Origin: Pseudorhodoferax soli
GTDB taxonomy: Bacteria; Pseudomonadota; Gammaproteobacteria; Burkholderiales; Burkholderiaceae_C
Direction of reading: 5' to 3'
Assembly (NCBI RefSeq): GCF_003337555.1
Contig: NZ_QPJK01000021.1
Coordinates: 1 to 48,388, forward strand
DNA length: 48,388 bases
The number at the start of each line of letters is the position of its first letter. The stretch's first letter is position 1. Under the pieces are notes generated by a model. The model was not told where the DNA came from. It searched no databases and was given only the letters and a program-made list of their open reading frames with translations. Of this stretch, positions 35,249 to 43,408 are shown piece by piece. A program made the position numbers and the translations under genes.

Positions 35249-35278
35249 GACCGGGCGTTGCTGTCGCAGCAAGCGGTC
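35249..35278 (+). promoter_or_regulatory. Stem-loop in the riboswitch leader, possible expression platform
   Basis: TTGCTG and CAGCAA (35258-35263, 35267-35272) form a perfect six-pair stem with a three-base loop, and GACCG/CGGTC (35249-35253, 35274-35278) extend it. No U-run follows. It lies between the B12 box and the first start codon, which suits a translational or Rho-dependent control element. The rest of the leader (35166-35411) shows no convincing gene. Confidence 0.4.
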
Positions 35279-35411
35279 CGGCCCTGCCCTTGACGATGCC
35301 GCGCCGCCACGCTCCTGCCCCGCCACTGCACCACGCCGCGCCGACCTGCGCGGCGCACGCCGTGCACCGGCGCCGCGCCACCGCCTGTCCAGCCTCCCAA
35401 AGGAAACCCGC

Positions 35412-36101
35412 ATGCACATCGAACCCGGCGTCGTCGACGGCGCCAAGATCGTCCTGAGCTACGCCACCGCCACCGCCGCCTTCGGCCTCACCGCCTGGAT
35501 GGCGCGCCAGGATGCGCGCGCCGATGCGCGCCGCGGCGGGTGGCCGGCGCTGCTGGCGCGCAGCCCGCTGACCAGCCTGGCGGTGTTCTGCTTCTTCGAG
35601 GTCTTCCCGCACGAGCCGGTGGGCGTGTCCGAGGTGCACCTCGTCCTCGGCTCCACGCTGCTGCTGCTGTTCGGCGCCGGTGCCACGGCCATCGGCCTGG
35701 CGGCGGGGCTGCTGGCCCAGGGCCTGTTCTTCGCGCCGGCCGACCTGCCGCAGTACGGCATGAACGTGACCACGCTGCTGGTGCCGCTCTATGCCATCCA
35801 CCAGCTGGCACGGCGCATCATCCCGGCGCGCACGGCCTACGTGGACATCCGGTACCGCCAGGCACTCGCGCTGTCGCTCACCTACCAGGGCGGCATCGTG
35901 CTGTGGGTCGCGTTCTGGGCGCTGTATGGCCATGGCGTGGGCGCCGAGACGCTGGCCGAGGTCGGCCGCTTCGGCGCGGCCTACCTGGGCGTGGTGCTGC
36001 TGGAGCCGCTGGTCGACCTGGGCGTGCTGTGGGGCGCCAAGGCCCTGGCCGGCCTCACGCGCGGCCGCTTGTTCACGGCGCGGCTGCACGCTGCCGCCTG
36101 A
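35412..36101 (+). CDS. CbiM-like energy-coupling-factor permease (cobalt)
   Basis: 229 residues, membrane protein with about six helices. The start MHIEPGVVDGAKIVLSYATA has the MHI-x-PG signature of CbiM, whose N-terminus binds the metal. AAAGGA precedes the ATG. CbiM is the substrate-specific part of the CbiMNQO cobalt transporter. Here no CbiN, CbiQ or CbiO is next to it. Riboswitch control and the chelatase operon nearby support a cobalt or cobalamin role. Confidence 0.83.
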   Translation: MHIEPGVVDGAKIVLSYATATAAFGLTAWMARQDARADARRGGWPALLARSPLTSLAVFCFFEVFPHEPVGVSEVHLVLGSTLLLLFGAGATAIGLAAGLLAQGLFFAPADLPQYGMNVTTLLVPLYAIHQLARRIIPARTAYVDIRYRQALALSLTYQGGIVLWVAFWALYGHGVGAETLAEVGRFGAAYLGVVLLEPLVDLGVLWGAKALAGLTRGRLFTARLHAAA

Positions 36102-36117
36102 AGGCGCTGCCCCGCGC

Positions 36118-37011
36118 ATGCGCGCGCACGGCCCGGCGGCGCTGCTGGCCGCACTGCTGTTGCACGGCGGGCCCGGCCTGCCCCCGGCCTGCGCGGCCGA
36201 TGCCCCGGCGCGCCCGCCAACGGCCGCGCCGGCCACGGCCTGGCGCATCGTCTCGCTGCAGCCTTCGCTGACCGAGACGCTCTGCGCGCTCGACGCCTGC
36301 GACCGGCTGGTCGGCATCGACCGCTACGCCGACTGGCCCGCGAGCGTGCAGCGGCTGCCGCGCTTGGGCGGCCTGGCCGATGCCGACATCGAGCGCATCG
36401 TCGCCACCCGCCCCGACCTCGTGCTGCTGCGCCCGCGCAACCGCGCGGCCGAGCGGCTGCGCGAACTGGGCCTCAACGTGCTGGCGCTGGACGCCCGGTC
36501 GCATGCCGACATGCGCCGCAACATGGAAACCGTGGCCCAGGCCATCGGCCGCCCCGGCGCGGGCGAGGCGCTGTGGGCGCGCACGGACGCGCGGCTCGAG
36601 GCGCTGCGCGGGCAGCTGCCGGCGCACTGGCAGGGCAAGCGCGTGTACTTCGAGCTGCACGGCGGCGTGGCCGCGGCCGGCGAGGCCTCGTTCATCGGCG
36701 AGACGCTGGCGCGGCTGGGCCTGCGCAACGTGGTGCCGGCCCAGCTCGGCGCCTTTCCCAAGCTCGGGCCCGAGTACGCGCTGCGCGCCGACCCCGATCT
36801 GCTGATCGTGCACGACATGCCGGGCGCGCCACCGCTGCAGGCGCGCCCCGGCTGGCATGCGATGCGCGCCGTGCGCGAGGGGCGCGCCTGCCGCATTGCG
36901 GAGCCGCGCTTCGACGTGCTGGTGCGGCCGGGGCCGCGCCTGGACGAGGCGGCGCAGCACATCCTGGCCTGCCTGGCGGCGGTGGACCGGCAGTTGGCCG
37001 GCGCGCGCTAG
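36118..37011 (+). CDS. BtuF-like cobalamin/metal-complex binding protein
   Basis: 297 residues. An N-terminal hydrophobic signal (AALLAALLLHGG) is followed by RIVSLQPSLTETLCALDACDRLVGIDRYADWP, the usual start of BtuF/FhuD-type helical-backbone binding proteins. HGGVAAAGEASFIGETLARLGLRNV is the second-lobe motif. It starts 17 nt after the CbiM-like gene and is under the same riboswitch. It probably binds cobalamin or cobinamide. A second BtuF-like protein is encoded at 47230-48141. Confidence 0.82.
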   Translation: MRAHGPAALLAALLLHGGPGLPPACAADAPARPPTAAPATAWRIVSLQPSLTETLCALDACDRLVGIDRYADWPASVQRLPRLGGLADADIERIVATRPDLVLLRPRNRAAERLRELGLNVLALDARSHADMRRNMETVAQAIGRPGAGEALWARTDARLEALRGQLPAHWQGKRVYFELHGGVAAAGEASFIGETLARLGLRNVVPAQLGAFPKLGPEYALRADPDLLIVHDMPGAPPLQARPGWHAMRAVREGRACRIAEPRFDVLVRPGPRLDEAAQHILACLAAVDRQLAGAR

Positions 37012-37028
37012 CCGCCTGGCCAGCGCGC
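37003..37028. terminator. Hairpin between convergent genes
   Basis: GCGCGCT (37003-37009) and AGCGCGC (37022-37028) are exact reverse complements around a 12-base loop, overlapping the stop of the BtuF-like gene. No T-run is present on either side, so termination is only a possibility. The remaining gap to 37138 shows no gene. Confidence 0.3.
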
Positions 37029-37138
37029 ACTGCCGACGCCATGGCCGACCGCCCTGCGCCGATCGCGGCATCCACGGCGATGGGCCGGTGCGGTGCAAGA
37101 AGCGCTTGCCCGCCAGCGCCTGGCGCGCGGGCGCCGCG

Positions 37139-38886
37139 TCAGCACCAGGCCTCGGCGTGCAGGCACTCGGCGCCCCAGGCCTGCGCCAGCGCCTGCGCGC
37201 GGCCCAGCCGCAGGCGGCCCAGCTCGAAGTCCACCACGCGCAGCTGCGCAGCCTCTGCCGGGCGCGCCGGCCAGTCGCGCGAACGGCCGTCGGTCAAGAG
37301 CCAGAGCCAGCCCTCGCCGCCGGCCCGGGCCAGCAGCTGCCCGGCCTGGGCGATGGCCGGGCCCAGCGGCGTGCCGCCGCCACCGCCGATCGGATGCACC
37401 CAGTCGTCGTTCCAGGCCGCGGCCTTGCGCGGCGGCAGGCGCAGTTCCACGCGCGTGCCGGCGAAGCACAGCAGCGCCACGCGCTCGCGCCGGCGGTAGG
37501 CCTGCTCCATCAGCGCCAGCAACACGCCCTTGGCACGCGCGAGCGCGCCGCCGCTGGCCATCGAGCCCGAGCAATCGAGCACGAAACAGTGCAGCCGCTG
37601 GCTGGACGGCGGCTGCGGCTGGCGATGCAGGTGCTGCCACGCGAGTGGCGCTGCACCGCGTGCCGCGAAGGTCGCGGGCCAGTCCCAGCCGCCGGTGGCG
37701 GCGCCGCGCTGCGGCGGGCTCGCGGTCTGCGCCTTCGCACCGGGCGCGCGCCCTGCCGCCAGGCCGGGCGCTGCGTCGGCACGAAGGCTCAGGCTTTTTT
37801 TGCGGCGGCCCTCGTGCCGGCTGGCAGCAGGTCGGGCACGGCCAGGCGCACGGTGCCCACGGGCTCGGCCGGCATCGCCCCCCAGTCCGACACTGCGTCG
37901 CCGCGGCCCTGGGCGGTGCTCTCGCCGACATGCGCCTGCGGCGGTGGGGCCGCAGGCGGCGTCGCTGGTGCCGGTGCCGGCGCGGACGAAGGCGCTGGCG
38001 CTGCCACCCCCGGCTTGCGCCGGTGCACGAGCGCCAGTTCGGCCACGGCCTGCACGTGCGCGGGCGTGACCTCTGCATCGCCCTGCCAGGCCGCCAAGGC
38101 ACGCGCCGCGCGCAGCAGCACGAGGTCGGCGCGCACGCCGTCCACCTCGGCTTGCACGCACAGCGCGCCCGCGGCCTGCAGCACCGCGTCGGACCAGGGC
38201 AGCGCCTCGGGGCCCAGCACGCGGGCGCGGGCCATGGCCAGCCGCTCGGCCAGCGCGGCCTGCGCCGCGGCATGCCGGGTGCGGAAGGCCGCCGGATCGG
38301 CCTCGAACTGCAGCCGCGCGCGCACGATGGCCTGGCGCTCCGCCGGGTCGGCCACGTTGGCCAGGCGCACGCACAGGCCCAGGCGGTCCAGCAGCTGCGG
38401 GCGCAGCGCGCCCTCCTCCGGGTTCATGGTGCCCACGAGCACGAAGCGCGCGGCATGGCGGTGCGAGATGCCGTCGCGCTCGACCGCGTTGACGCCGCTG
38501 GCCGCGGCATCGAGCAGCACGTCGACAAGGGCGTCGGGCAGCAGGTTGATCTCGTCCACGTAGAGCACGCCGCCGTGCGCGCGCGCCAGCAGGCCGGGCG
38601 CGAACCGCACGGCGTGGCCGGCCAGGGCCTGCTGCAGGTCGAGCGTGCCGGCCACGTGCGCGAGCGAGGCGCCCAGCGGCAGCGTGACGAAGGGCGCGGC
38701 AGGGATCAGCTCGGCCAGCGCGCGCGCGGCCGTGGACTTGGCCGTGCCGCGCGGGCCTTCGACGAGCACGCCGCCGATGCGCGGGTCGATCGCGGCCAGC
38801 AGCAGCGCCTGGCGCAGCGCGGGCTGGCCGGCGATGGCGGCGAACGGGAACAGCGCGGGCAGCTCGGTGGCTTCGGTGGCGCTCAT
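37139..38886 (-). CDS. chlD: ChlD-type cobalt-chelatase medium subunit, made by -1 frameshift (AAA+ plus VWA)
   Basis: Reading frame 0 from 38886 to codon AAA at 37797-37795 (364 codons), then a -1 shift and 218 further codons to the TGA at 37139-37141, gives a 582-residue protein. The N-terminal AAA+ domain is shared with the short product. The tail is a VWA domain with a MIDAS site: DCSGS (about 438-442), Thr in GGGGTPLGP, and Asp in LLTDGRSRDW. The tail has no ATG before the DCSGSM segment itself, and the only GTG is at the same place, so an independent start would destroy the fold. This matches the described chlD genes that yield both chelatase subunits by programmed frameshifting next to cobN. 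Confidence 0.8.
37731..37801 (-). promoter_or_regulatory. Programmed -1 frameshift signal: A7 slippery run and downstream stem
   Basis: On the minus strand seven A's (37801-37795) are read as GCA AAA AAA GCC TGA in frame 0. After a 6-nt spacer comes a 12-pair stem (left arm 37788-37777, GCCTTCGTGCCG; right arm 37742-37731, CGGTGCGAAGGC) with ten Watson-Crick pairs and two G-U pairs. The 34-nt loop contains GCGCCC/GGGCGC, which can form a second stem. Slippery run, spacer length and stem follow the standard rules for -1 frameshift sites. The frame-0 stop lies three bases beyond the slip. Confidence 0.82.
37789..38886 (-). CDS. chlD: ChlI/CobS-like AAA+ ATPase, short product of the chlD gene
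   Basis: 365 residues if ribosomes do not shift. Walker A is EGPRGTAKST (about 43-52), Walker B is GVLYVDEINLL (106-116), and sensor/arginine-finger regions are MNPEEGALRPQLLDR. A Pro/Ala-rich linker occupies about 293-325. The ATG overlaps the stop of cobN (ATGA). In the cobalt-chelatase complex this hexameric motor drives metal insertion by CobN. The product ends AAAKKA after the slippery run. It equals the small subunit that other bacteria encode separately. Confidence 0.88.
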   Translation of the reverse strand: MSATEATELPALFPFAAIAGQPALRQALLLAAIDPRIGGVLVEGPRGTAKSTAARALAELIPAAPFVTLPLGASLAHVAGTLDLQQALAGHAVRFAPGLLARAHGGVLYVDEINLLPDALVDVLLDAAASGVNAVERDGISHRHAARFVLVGTMNPEEGALRPQLLDRLGLCVRLANVADPAERQAIVRARLQFEADPAAFRTRHAAAQAALAERLAMARARVLGPEALPWSDAVLQAAGALCVQAEVDGVRADLVLLRAARALAAWQGDAEVTPAHVQAVAELALVHRRKPGVAAPAPSSAPAPAPATPPAAPPPQAHVGESTAQGRGDAVSDWGAMPAEPVGTVRLAVPDLLPAGTRAAAKKA

Positions 38887-41800
38887 GGCCTTCCTTCCTG
38901 GTGGTTCTCGTGGTCCAGCAGCAGGTCTTCGAGCTGCTGGCGGTAGTCGCCGGGTTGCTCCCACAGGCCGCGCTGCATGGCTTCGAGCAGCCGCTCCAGC
39001 ATGCCGCGCAAGGCCTCGGGGTTGTGCTCGGCGACGAAACCGCGCGTGGCGGCGTCGAGCACGAAGGCGTCGGCCACGAGCGCGTAGTGGTGGTCGGCGA
39101 CCTGGCCCGTGGTGGCGTCGAAGCCGAACAGGTAGTCGACCGTGGCGGCCATCTCGAACGCGCCCTTGTAGCCGTGGCGCATGGCCCCCGCGATCCACTT
39201 GGGATTGGTGACGCGCGCGCGCACCACGCGGCCGATCTCCTGGTGCAGCGTGCGCACGCGCGGCTGCAGCGGGTTGGCGTTGTCGCCGTGGTAGAGCGCC
39301 GGCGTCCGGCCCGACACCGCGCGCACGGCCGCGGCCATGCCGCCCTGGAACTGCAGGTAGTCGGACGAGTCGAGGATGTCGTGTTCGCGGCTGTCCTGGT
39401 TCTGGGCCACGATGTCGAGCGCGCCCAGGCGCCGGCGCAAGGCGGCACCGGCGGGCTCGCCCTCGCTGTCCTGGCCGTAGGCATGGGCGCTCCAGCCGAT
39501 CCACGCCGTGGCCAGGTCGCCGGCGTCCTGCCAGTCACCGCTGTGCAGCAGCGGGTCCAGGCCCGTGCCGTAGTGGCCGGGCGGCGCGCCGAACACGCGC
39601 CAGCCGGCCTGGCGGCGTGCCTGCGCTTCGCCGGCGCCTTGCGCCTGCAGCGCCTGGGCTTCGGCCAGGATGCGCGCGCGGATGGGGTTGTCCTCGGCGT
39701 CTTCCTCCAGCGCGGCCACGGCCTGCACGGCGGCGTCGAACATCTGCACGGCGAGCGGAAACGCGTCGCGGAAGAAGCCCGAGATGCGCAGCGTGACGTC
39801 CACGCGCGGGCGGTGCAGGCCGGCGCGCGGCACCACCTCGAAATCCTGCACGCGCTGGCTGCCGGGGGCCCAGCGCGGCCGCACGCCGATCAGCGCGAAG
39901 GCCTGGGCGAGGTCGTCGCCGCCGGTGCGCATGGTGGCCGTGCCCCAGACCGACAGGCCCAGCGCGCGCGGGTACTCGCCGTGTTCCTGCAGGTAGCGCT
40001 CGATGAGCTGGCGCGCAGCCTGCTGGCCCAGTTCCCAGGCGGCCTGGGTCGGGATGGCGCGCGTGTCCAGCGTGTAGAAGTTGCGGCCGGTGGGCAGCAC
40101 GTCGGGCCGCCCGCGCGACGGCGAGCCGCTGGGCCCGGCCGGCACGAACAGGCCGCGCAGGCCGCGCGCGAGCTGGCGCAGCTCCTCGCTGCCGCAGGCG
40201 TCCAGGGCCGGCGCCAGCTGATCCTGCACGCGCTGCAGGACGGCCTGGGTCTGCGGCCAGCCGGCAGCCTGCCGGCCGTCGTCCAGCAGCTGCTGGGCCA
40301 GCAGTTCGAGCCGTTCGCGTGTGTCGCCTTCGTGGCGCCAGGGCTCGGCGCTCAGGGCCTGCAGTGCGGGGGGCCGCGGGCCGGCCCAGGGCCGTGCCGG
40401 CTCCAGCCGCAGCGGATCGAAGCCCGTGTCCGGCAGCAGATCGGCCGCCAGTGCCCCCAGTAGCCCGGCATCGCCGCCCGACGGAAAGCGGGCCAGCGCG
40501 AGCAAGGTGTCGCGCCGTTGCCGGCCTTCGGGCGAGCGGCCGAACACATGCAGGCCGTCGCGGATCTGCGTCTCCTTGAGTTCGCACAGGTAGGCGTCGA
40601 TGCGCTCGAGCAGTGCTTGCTCGTCGTCCTCGGCGCCCGGCGGCAGGTCCAGTTCGCCGGCCAGGTGCTGGCGCCGCACGGCGCCCACGATCTGGCGCCG
40701 CAGCAGCGCGGCACGGCGCGCGTCGACCAGCAGCGCGTCGTAGTACTCGTCCACCAGCCGCTCCAGGTCCTGCAGCGGCCCGTGGCTCTCGGCGCGCGTG
40801 AGCGGCGGCATCAGGTGGTCCACGATCACGGCCTGGCTGCGGCGCTTGGCCTGCGCGCCCTCGCCCGGGTCGTTGACGATGAAGGGGTACAGGTGCGGCA
40901 GCGGGCCCAGGATGGCGTCGGGCCAGCAGGTGCCCGAGAGCGCCAGGCTCTTGCCGGGCAGCCATTCGAGGTTGCCGTGCTTGCCCACGTGGACGATGGC
41001 GTCGATGGCGAAGGCGTCGCGCAGCCAGAAGTAGAACGCCAGGTAGTGGTGCGGCGGCACGAGCTCGGCGTCGTGGTAGGTGGCGTAGTCCTGCGCGCCG
41101 GCGGTGCTCAGCGCACGCGCCGGCTGGATGCCGATGAAGACCTGGCCCAGCCGCAGGCCGGCGACCATGAAGCGGCCCTGGCGCAGCGCCGGGTCGGCCT
41201 CGGGCGGGCCCCAGCGCGCATCGATGGCGGCGGCCATGCCGTGGGGCAGCGCGGCCAGGCGCGCCCGGTAGTCGGCCAGCGCGTAGCTTTGCCAGGCCGG
41301 GCGCAGCGGCCATTGCGCCGGGTCGTTGGCGATGCCCTGCTGCAGCAGGCGCATCAGCGCGTCGCCGTCCTGCGGCAACGGGGCGTCGCCGAGCTGGTAG
41401 CCCTCGGTGGCCAGCGCCTGCAGGATGGCCATCACCGAGGCCGGCGTGTCCAGCCCCACGCCACTGCCGATGCGGCCCTCGCTGCCCGGGTAGTTGGCCA
41501 GCACGAGCGCGAGGCGCTTCTCCTGCGGCGCCAGGCTGCGCAGCCGGCACCAGCGCTGCGCGAGCTCGGCCACGAAGTCCACGCGGTCGGGCTCGGGCTG
41601 GTAGGCCACGATGTCGGCCTGCGTGACCGGGCAGCGGTGGGCCAGGCCCTTGAAACTGACCGCGCGCGTGACGATGCGGCCGTCCATCTCGGGCAGCACC
41701 ACCTGCATGGCGATGTCGCGCGGACGCAGTCCCTGGGCATCGGCCAGCCAGTCGGCATGGTTGCCGCCGCTCGTGATGACCTGCAGCACGGGCGCGTCGC

Positions 41801-42656
41801 CGGCCAGGGCCTGGCCAGGCTCCAGCGCCGAGAAGGCCGTGGTGTTGAGCACGAGCTGCACCGCGTGCTCGCTGCACAGCGTGCGCAGCGTGGACAGGCA
41901 CAGCGCGTCCTTGAGCGAATCCAGCGCCAGCGGCAGCGGGTTCATGCCGCGCGCATGCAGCGCCAGGGCCAGCGCGTCGAAGGCGGCCGTGTTGCCCGCC
42001 AGCAGGTGCGAACGGTAGAACACCAGCGCGACCACCGGTGCGCCAGGCTTCCAGGCGGCGCGCAGGTCGTCGATGCCGGGCACGGCATGGGCCGTGGCGC
42101 ACAGCGCGGGCGGCACGTGGAGCGCCGCCTGCGGCAGGCTGCGCGGCGGGGGCGGTGCCTCGCCCTGCTGCAGGCCCAGGTGCGCTGTGGCCTGCAGGAA
42201 GGCGCGCGCGTTGGCCGGCCCGCCCGCGCGCAGGTACTGCCAGAGCAGCCGGCCATCGGCCTGCGGCAGCGTGCCACGTGCGAGCAGGTGCGGGTCTTCC
42301 TGCAGGTCGCCCGAGAACATGGCCAGGCGCTGGCCCTTGGCGCGCGCGAGTGCGGCGATCTGCTGCACGCCGTAGGGCCAGGCCGATTCCGAGCCCAGGT
42401 GGTCGACCACCACCACGCGCGCGTGCTGCAGCACCTCGTCCACGTACAGGTCGAGCGAGGCCGGCTGGCGCAGGTACAGCAGGTTGGCCAGGCGCAGGCT
42501 GGGGTAGCCGGGCAGTTGCTGGGCGGCGGCCGACAACAGGGCCAGCGTGGTGTCGGCCGAGCTCAGCACGACGATGTCGGCCGGCTGCTGGTCGAGCCGC
42601 GTGACGATGCTGGGGTCTTCGACGAAGCCGCCGGGGCGGGTGGACAGCAGGTGCAT
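38883..42656 (-). CDS. cobN: Cobaltochelatase subunit CobN
   Basis: 1257 residues, the usual CobN size. Start is the ATG at 42656 with GGAG upstream. Conserved CobN/BchH blocks are visible, for example VLANYPGSEGRIGSGVGLDTP, VGKHGNLEWLPGKSLALSG, LYPFIVNDPGEGAQAKRRSQ, and near the end NPKWIAGAMRHGYKGAFEMA. CobN binds hydrogenobyrinate a,c-diamide and inserts cobalt in the aerobic pathway, powered by the AAA+ and VWA subunits encoded immediately downstream. No other corrin-ring genes lie in the window, so cobalt handling is clustered apart from ring synthesis, if that is present at all. Confidence 0.95.
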   Translation of the reverse strand: MHLLSTRPGGFVEDPSIVTRLDQQPADIVVLSSADTTLALLSAAAQQLPGYPSLRLANLLYLRQPASLDLYVDEVLQHARVVVVDHLGSESAWPYGVQQIAALARAKGQRLAMFSGDLQEDPHLLARGTLPQADGRLLWQYLRAGGPANARAFLQATAHLGLQQGEAPPPPRSLPQAALHVPPALCATAHAVPGIDDLRAAWKPGAPVVALVFYRSHLLAGNTAAFDALALALHARGMNPLPLALDSLKDALCLSTLRTLCSEHAVQLVLNTTAFSALEPGQALAGDAPVLQVITSGGNHADWLADAQGLRPRDIAMQVVLPEMDGRIVTRAVSFKGLAHRCPVTQADIVAYQPEPDRVDFVAELAQRWCRLRSLAPQEKRLALVLANYPGSEGRIGSGVGLDTPASVMAILQALATEGYQLGDAPLPQDGDALMRLLQQGIANDPAQWPLRPAWQSYALADYRARLAALPHGMAAAIDARWGPPEADPALRQGRFMVAGLRLGQVFIGIQPARALSTAGAQDYATYHDAELVPPHHYLAFYFWLRDAFAIDAIVHVGKHGNLEWLPGKSLALSGTCWPDAILGPLPHLYPFIVNDPGEGAQAKRRSQAVIVDHLMPPLTRAESHGPLQDLERLVDEYYDALLVDARRAALLRRQIVGAVRRQHLAGELDLPPGAEDDEQALLERIDAYLCELKETQIRDGLHVFGRSPEGRQRRDTLLALARFPSGGDAGLLGALAADLLPDTGFDPLRLEPARPWAGPRPPALQALSAEPWRHEGDTRERLELLAQQLLDDGRQAAGWPQTQAVLQRVQDQLAPALDACGSEELRQLARGLRGLFVPAGPSGSPSRGRPDVLPTGRNFYTLDTRAIPTQAAWELGQQAARQLIERYLQEHGEYPRALGLSVWGTATMRTGGDDLAQAFALIGVRPRWAPGSQRVQDFEVVPRAGLHRPRVDVTLRISGFFRDAFPLAVQMFDAAVQAVAALEEDAEDNPIRARILAEAQALQAQGAGEAQARRQAGWRVFGAPPGHYGTGLDPLLHSGDWQDAGDLATAWIGWSAHAYGQDSEGEPAGAALRRRLGALDIVAQNQDSREHDILDSSDYLQFQGGMAAAVRAVSGRTPALYHGDNANPLQPRVRTLHQEIGRVVRARVTNPKWIAGAMRHGYKGAFEMAATVDYLFGFDATTGQVADHHYALVADAFVLDAATRGFVAEHNPEALRGMLERLLEAMQRGLWEQPGDYRQQLEDLLLDHENHQEGRP

Positions 42657-42684
42657 GTCAGTGCTCCAGGGCGACAAAGCCCGC

Positions 42685-43358
42685 GGCCGAGCGCAGCGAT
42701 GGCACGAGTCCCAGGCCGAGCGCAGCGATGGCCCGTGTGGGAGTTCCCCCTGTGCCCACGCCGAGGAGCACAGTGGACTGGGCGGCGCGGGGAACCTCGC
42801 GCTTTGTGAACTGACTCATTGCACTTGTCCGAGCTGAGTGAACGCAGTGAACGGTGCGAGTTGTGCAATGCGCCCAGGCCGCGAGCACCGCAGGTTGCCC
42901 GGAGCGCCAGCGCAGGGACGGGGGCACCGGGGCCGCCTTCTCTTTGGTTACTTTCTCTTGGCGGAGCAAGAGAAAGTGACTGCACTGCCGGGGGCATATC
43001 CCGGTCCCTGGTGCTCGTGCGAACGCAGTGCGTTCTATGCACGGAAGTTGCTGATCGGCGTTCGGGAGCGGGGATTTCGCCCCCGCACGACGACTCACTT
43101 TTCTTGCTTCGCCAAGAAAAGTAAGCAAAAGAAGGCGACCCCGCTGCCCCTGTCCTTCCGCTTCGCTCCAGGCAACCTGCGGTGCTCGCACCATGGGCTG
43201 CATTGCGCAACTCGCACCGTTCGCTTCGCTCACTACGCTCGGACAAGCGCAATGAGTCAGTTCACGAAGCGCGAGGTTCCCCGCGCAGCCCATGGCACTG
43301 CGCTCCTCGGCAGGGGCACAGGGGGAAGTCCCACACGGGCCATCGCTGCGCTCGGCCG
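42685..43358 (-). repeat. Composite inverted repeat, copy B (about 0.67 kb, opposite orientation to copy A)
   Basis: Same two modules as copy A but in reversed order on the + strand. First comes the module with CATTGCAC/GTGCAATG (42817-42824, 42863-42870) and hairpin ACTTTCTCTTG/CAAGAGAAAGT (42950-42960, 42967-42977). Then comes the module with hairpin ACTTTTCTTG/CAAGAAAAGT (43097-43106, 43113-43122), CATTGCGC/GCGCAATG and CCATGGGCTGC/GCAGCCCATGG. The centre (about 43010-43075) differs most from copy A. It fills the 750-bp gap between cobW and cobN. Open frames cross it but resemble no family. Confidence 0.85.
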
Positions 43359-43408
43359 CGAATGGCCTGCGCTGCGCGCGGCGAAGTCCGAAGGTGCGAT
43401 GTTTCATG

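Noticed and set aside
37139-37789. VWA part as an independent gene or as a broken pseudogene
   Set aside because: No start codon exists before the first core strand, the domain is intact, and the junction has a slippery run plus stem at the right spacing. A sequencing error in the A-run remains the main alternative.
40518-42809. 763-codon plus-strand frame opposite cobN
   Set aside because: Shadow of cobN; composition is that of an antisense frame.
42658-43407. About 230-250-codon frames through repeat copy B, with similar ones in copies A and C
   Set aside because: The shared protein-like text follows from the repeated DNA. It is open on both strands, changes frame between copies and has no domain, so a structured non-coding repeat is more likely.
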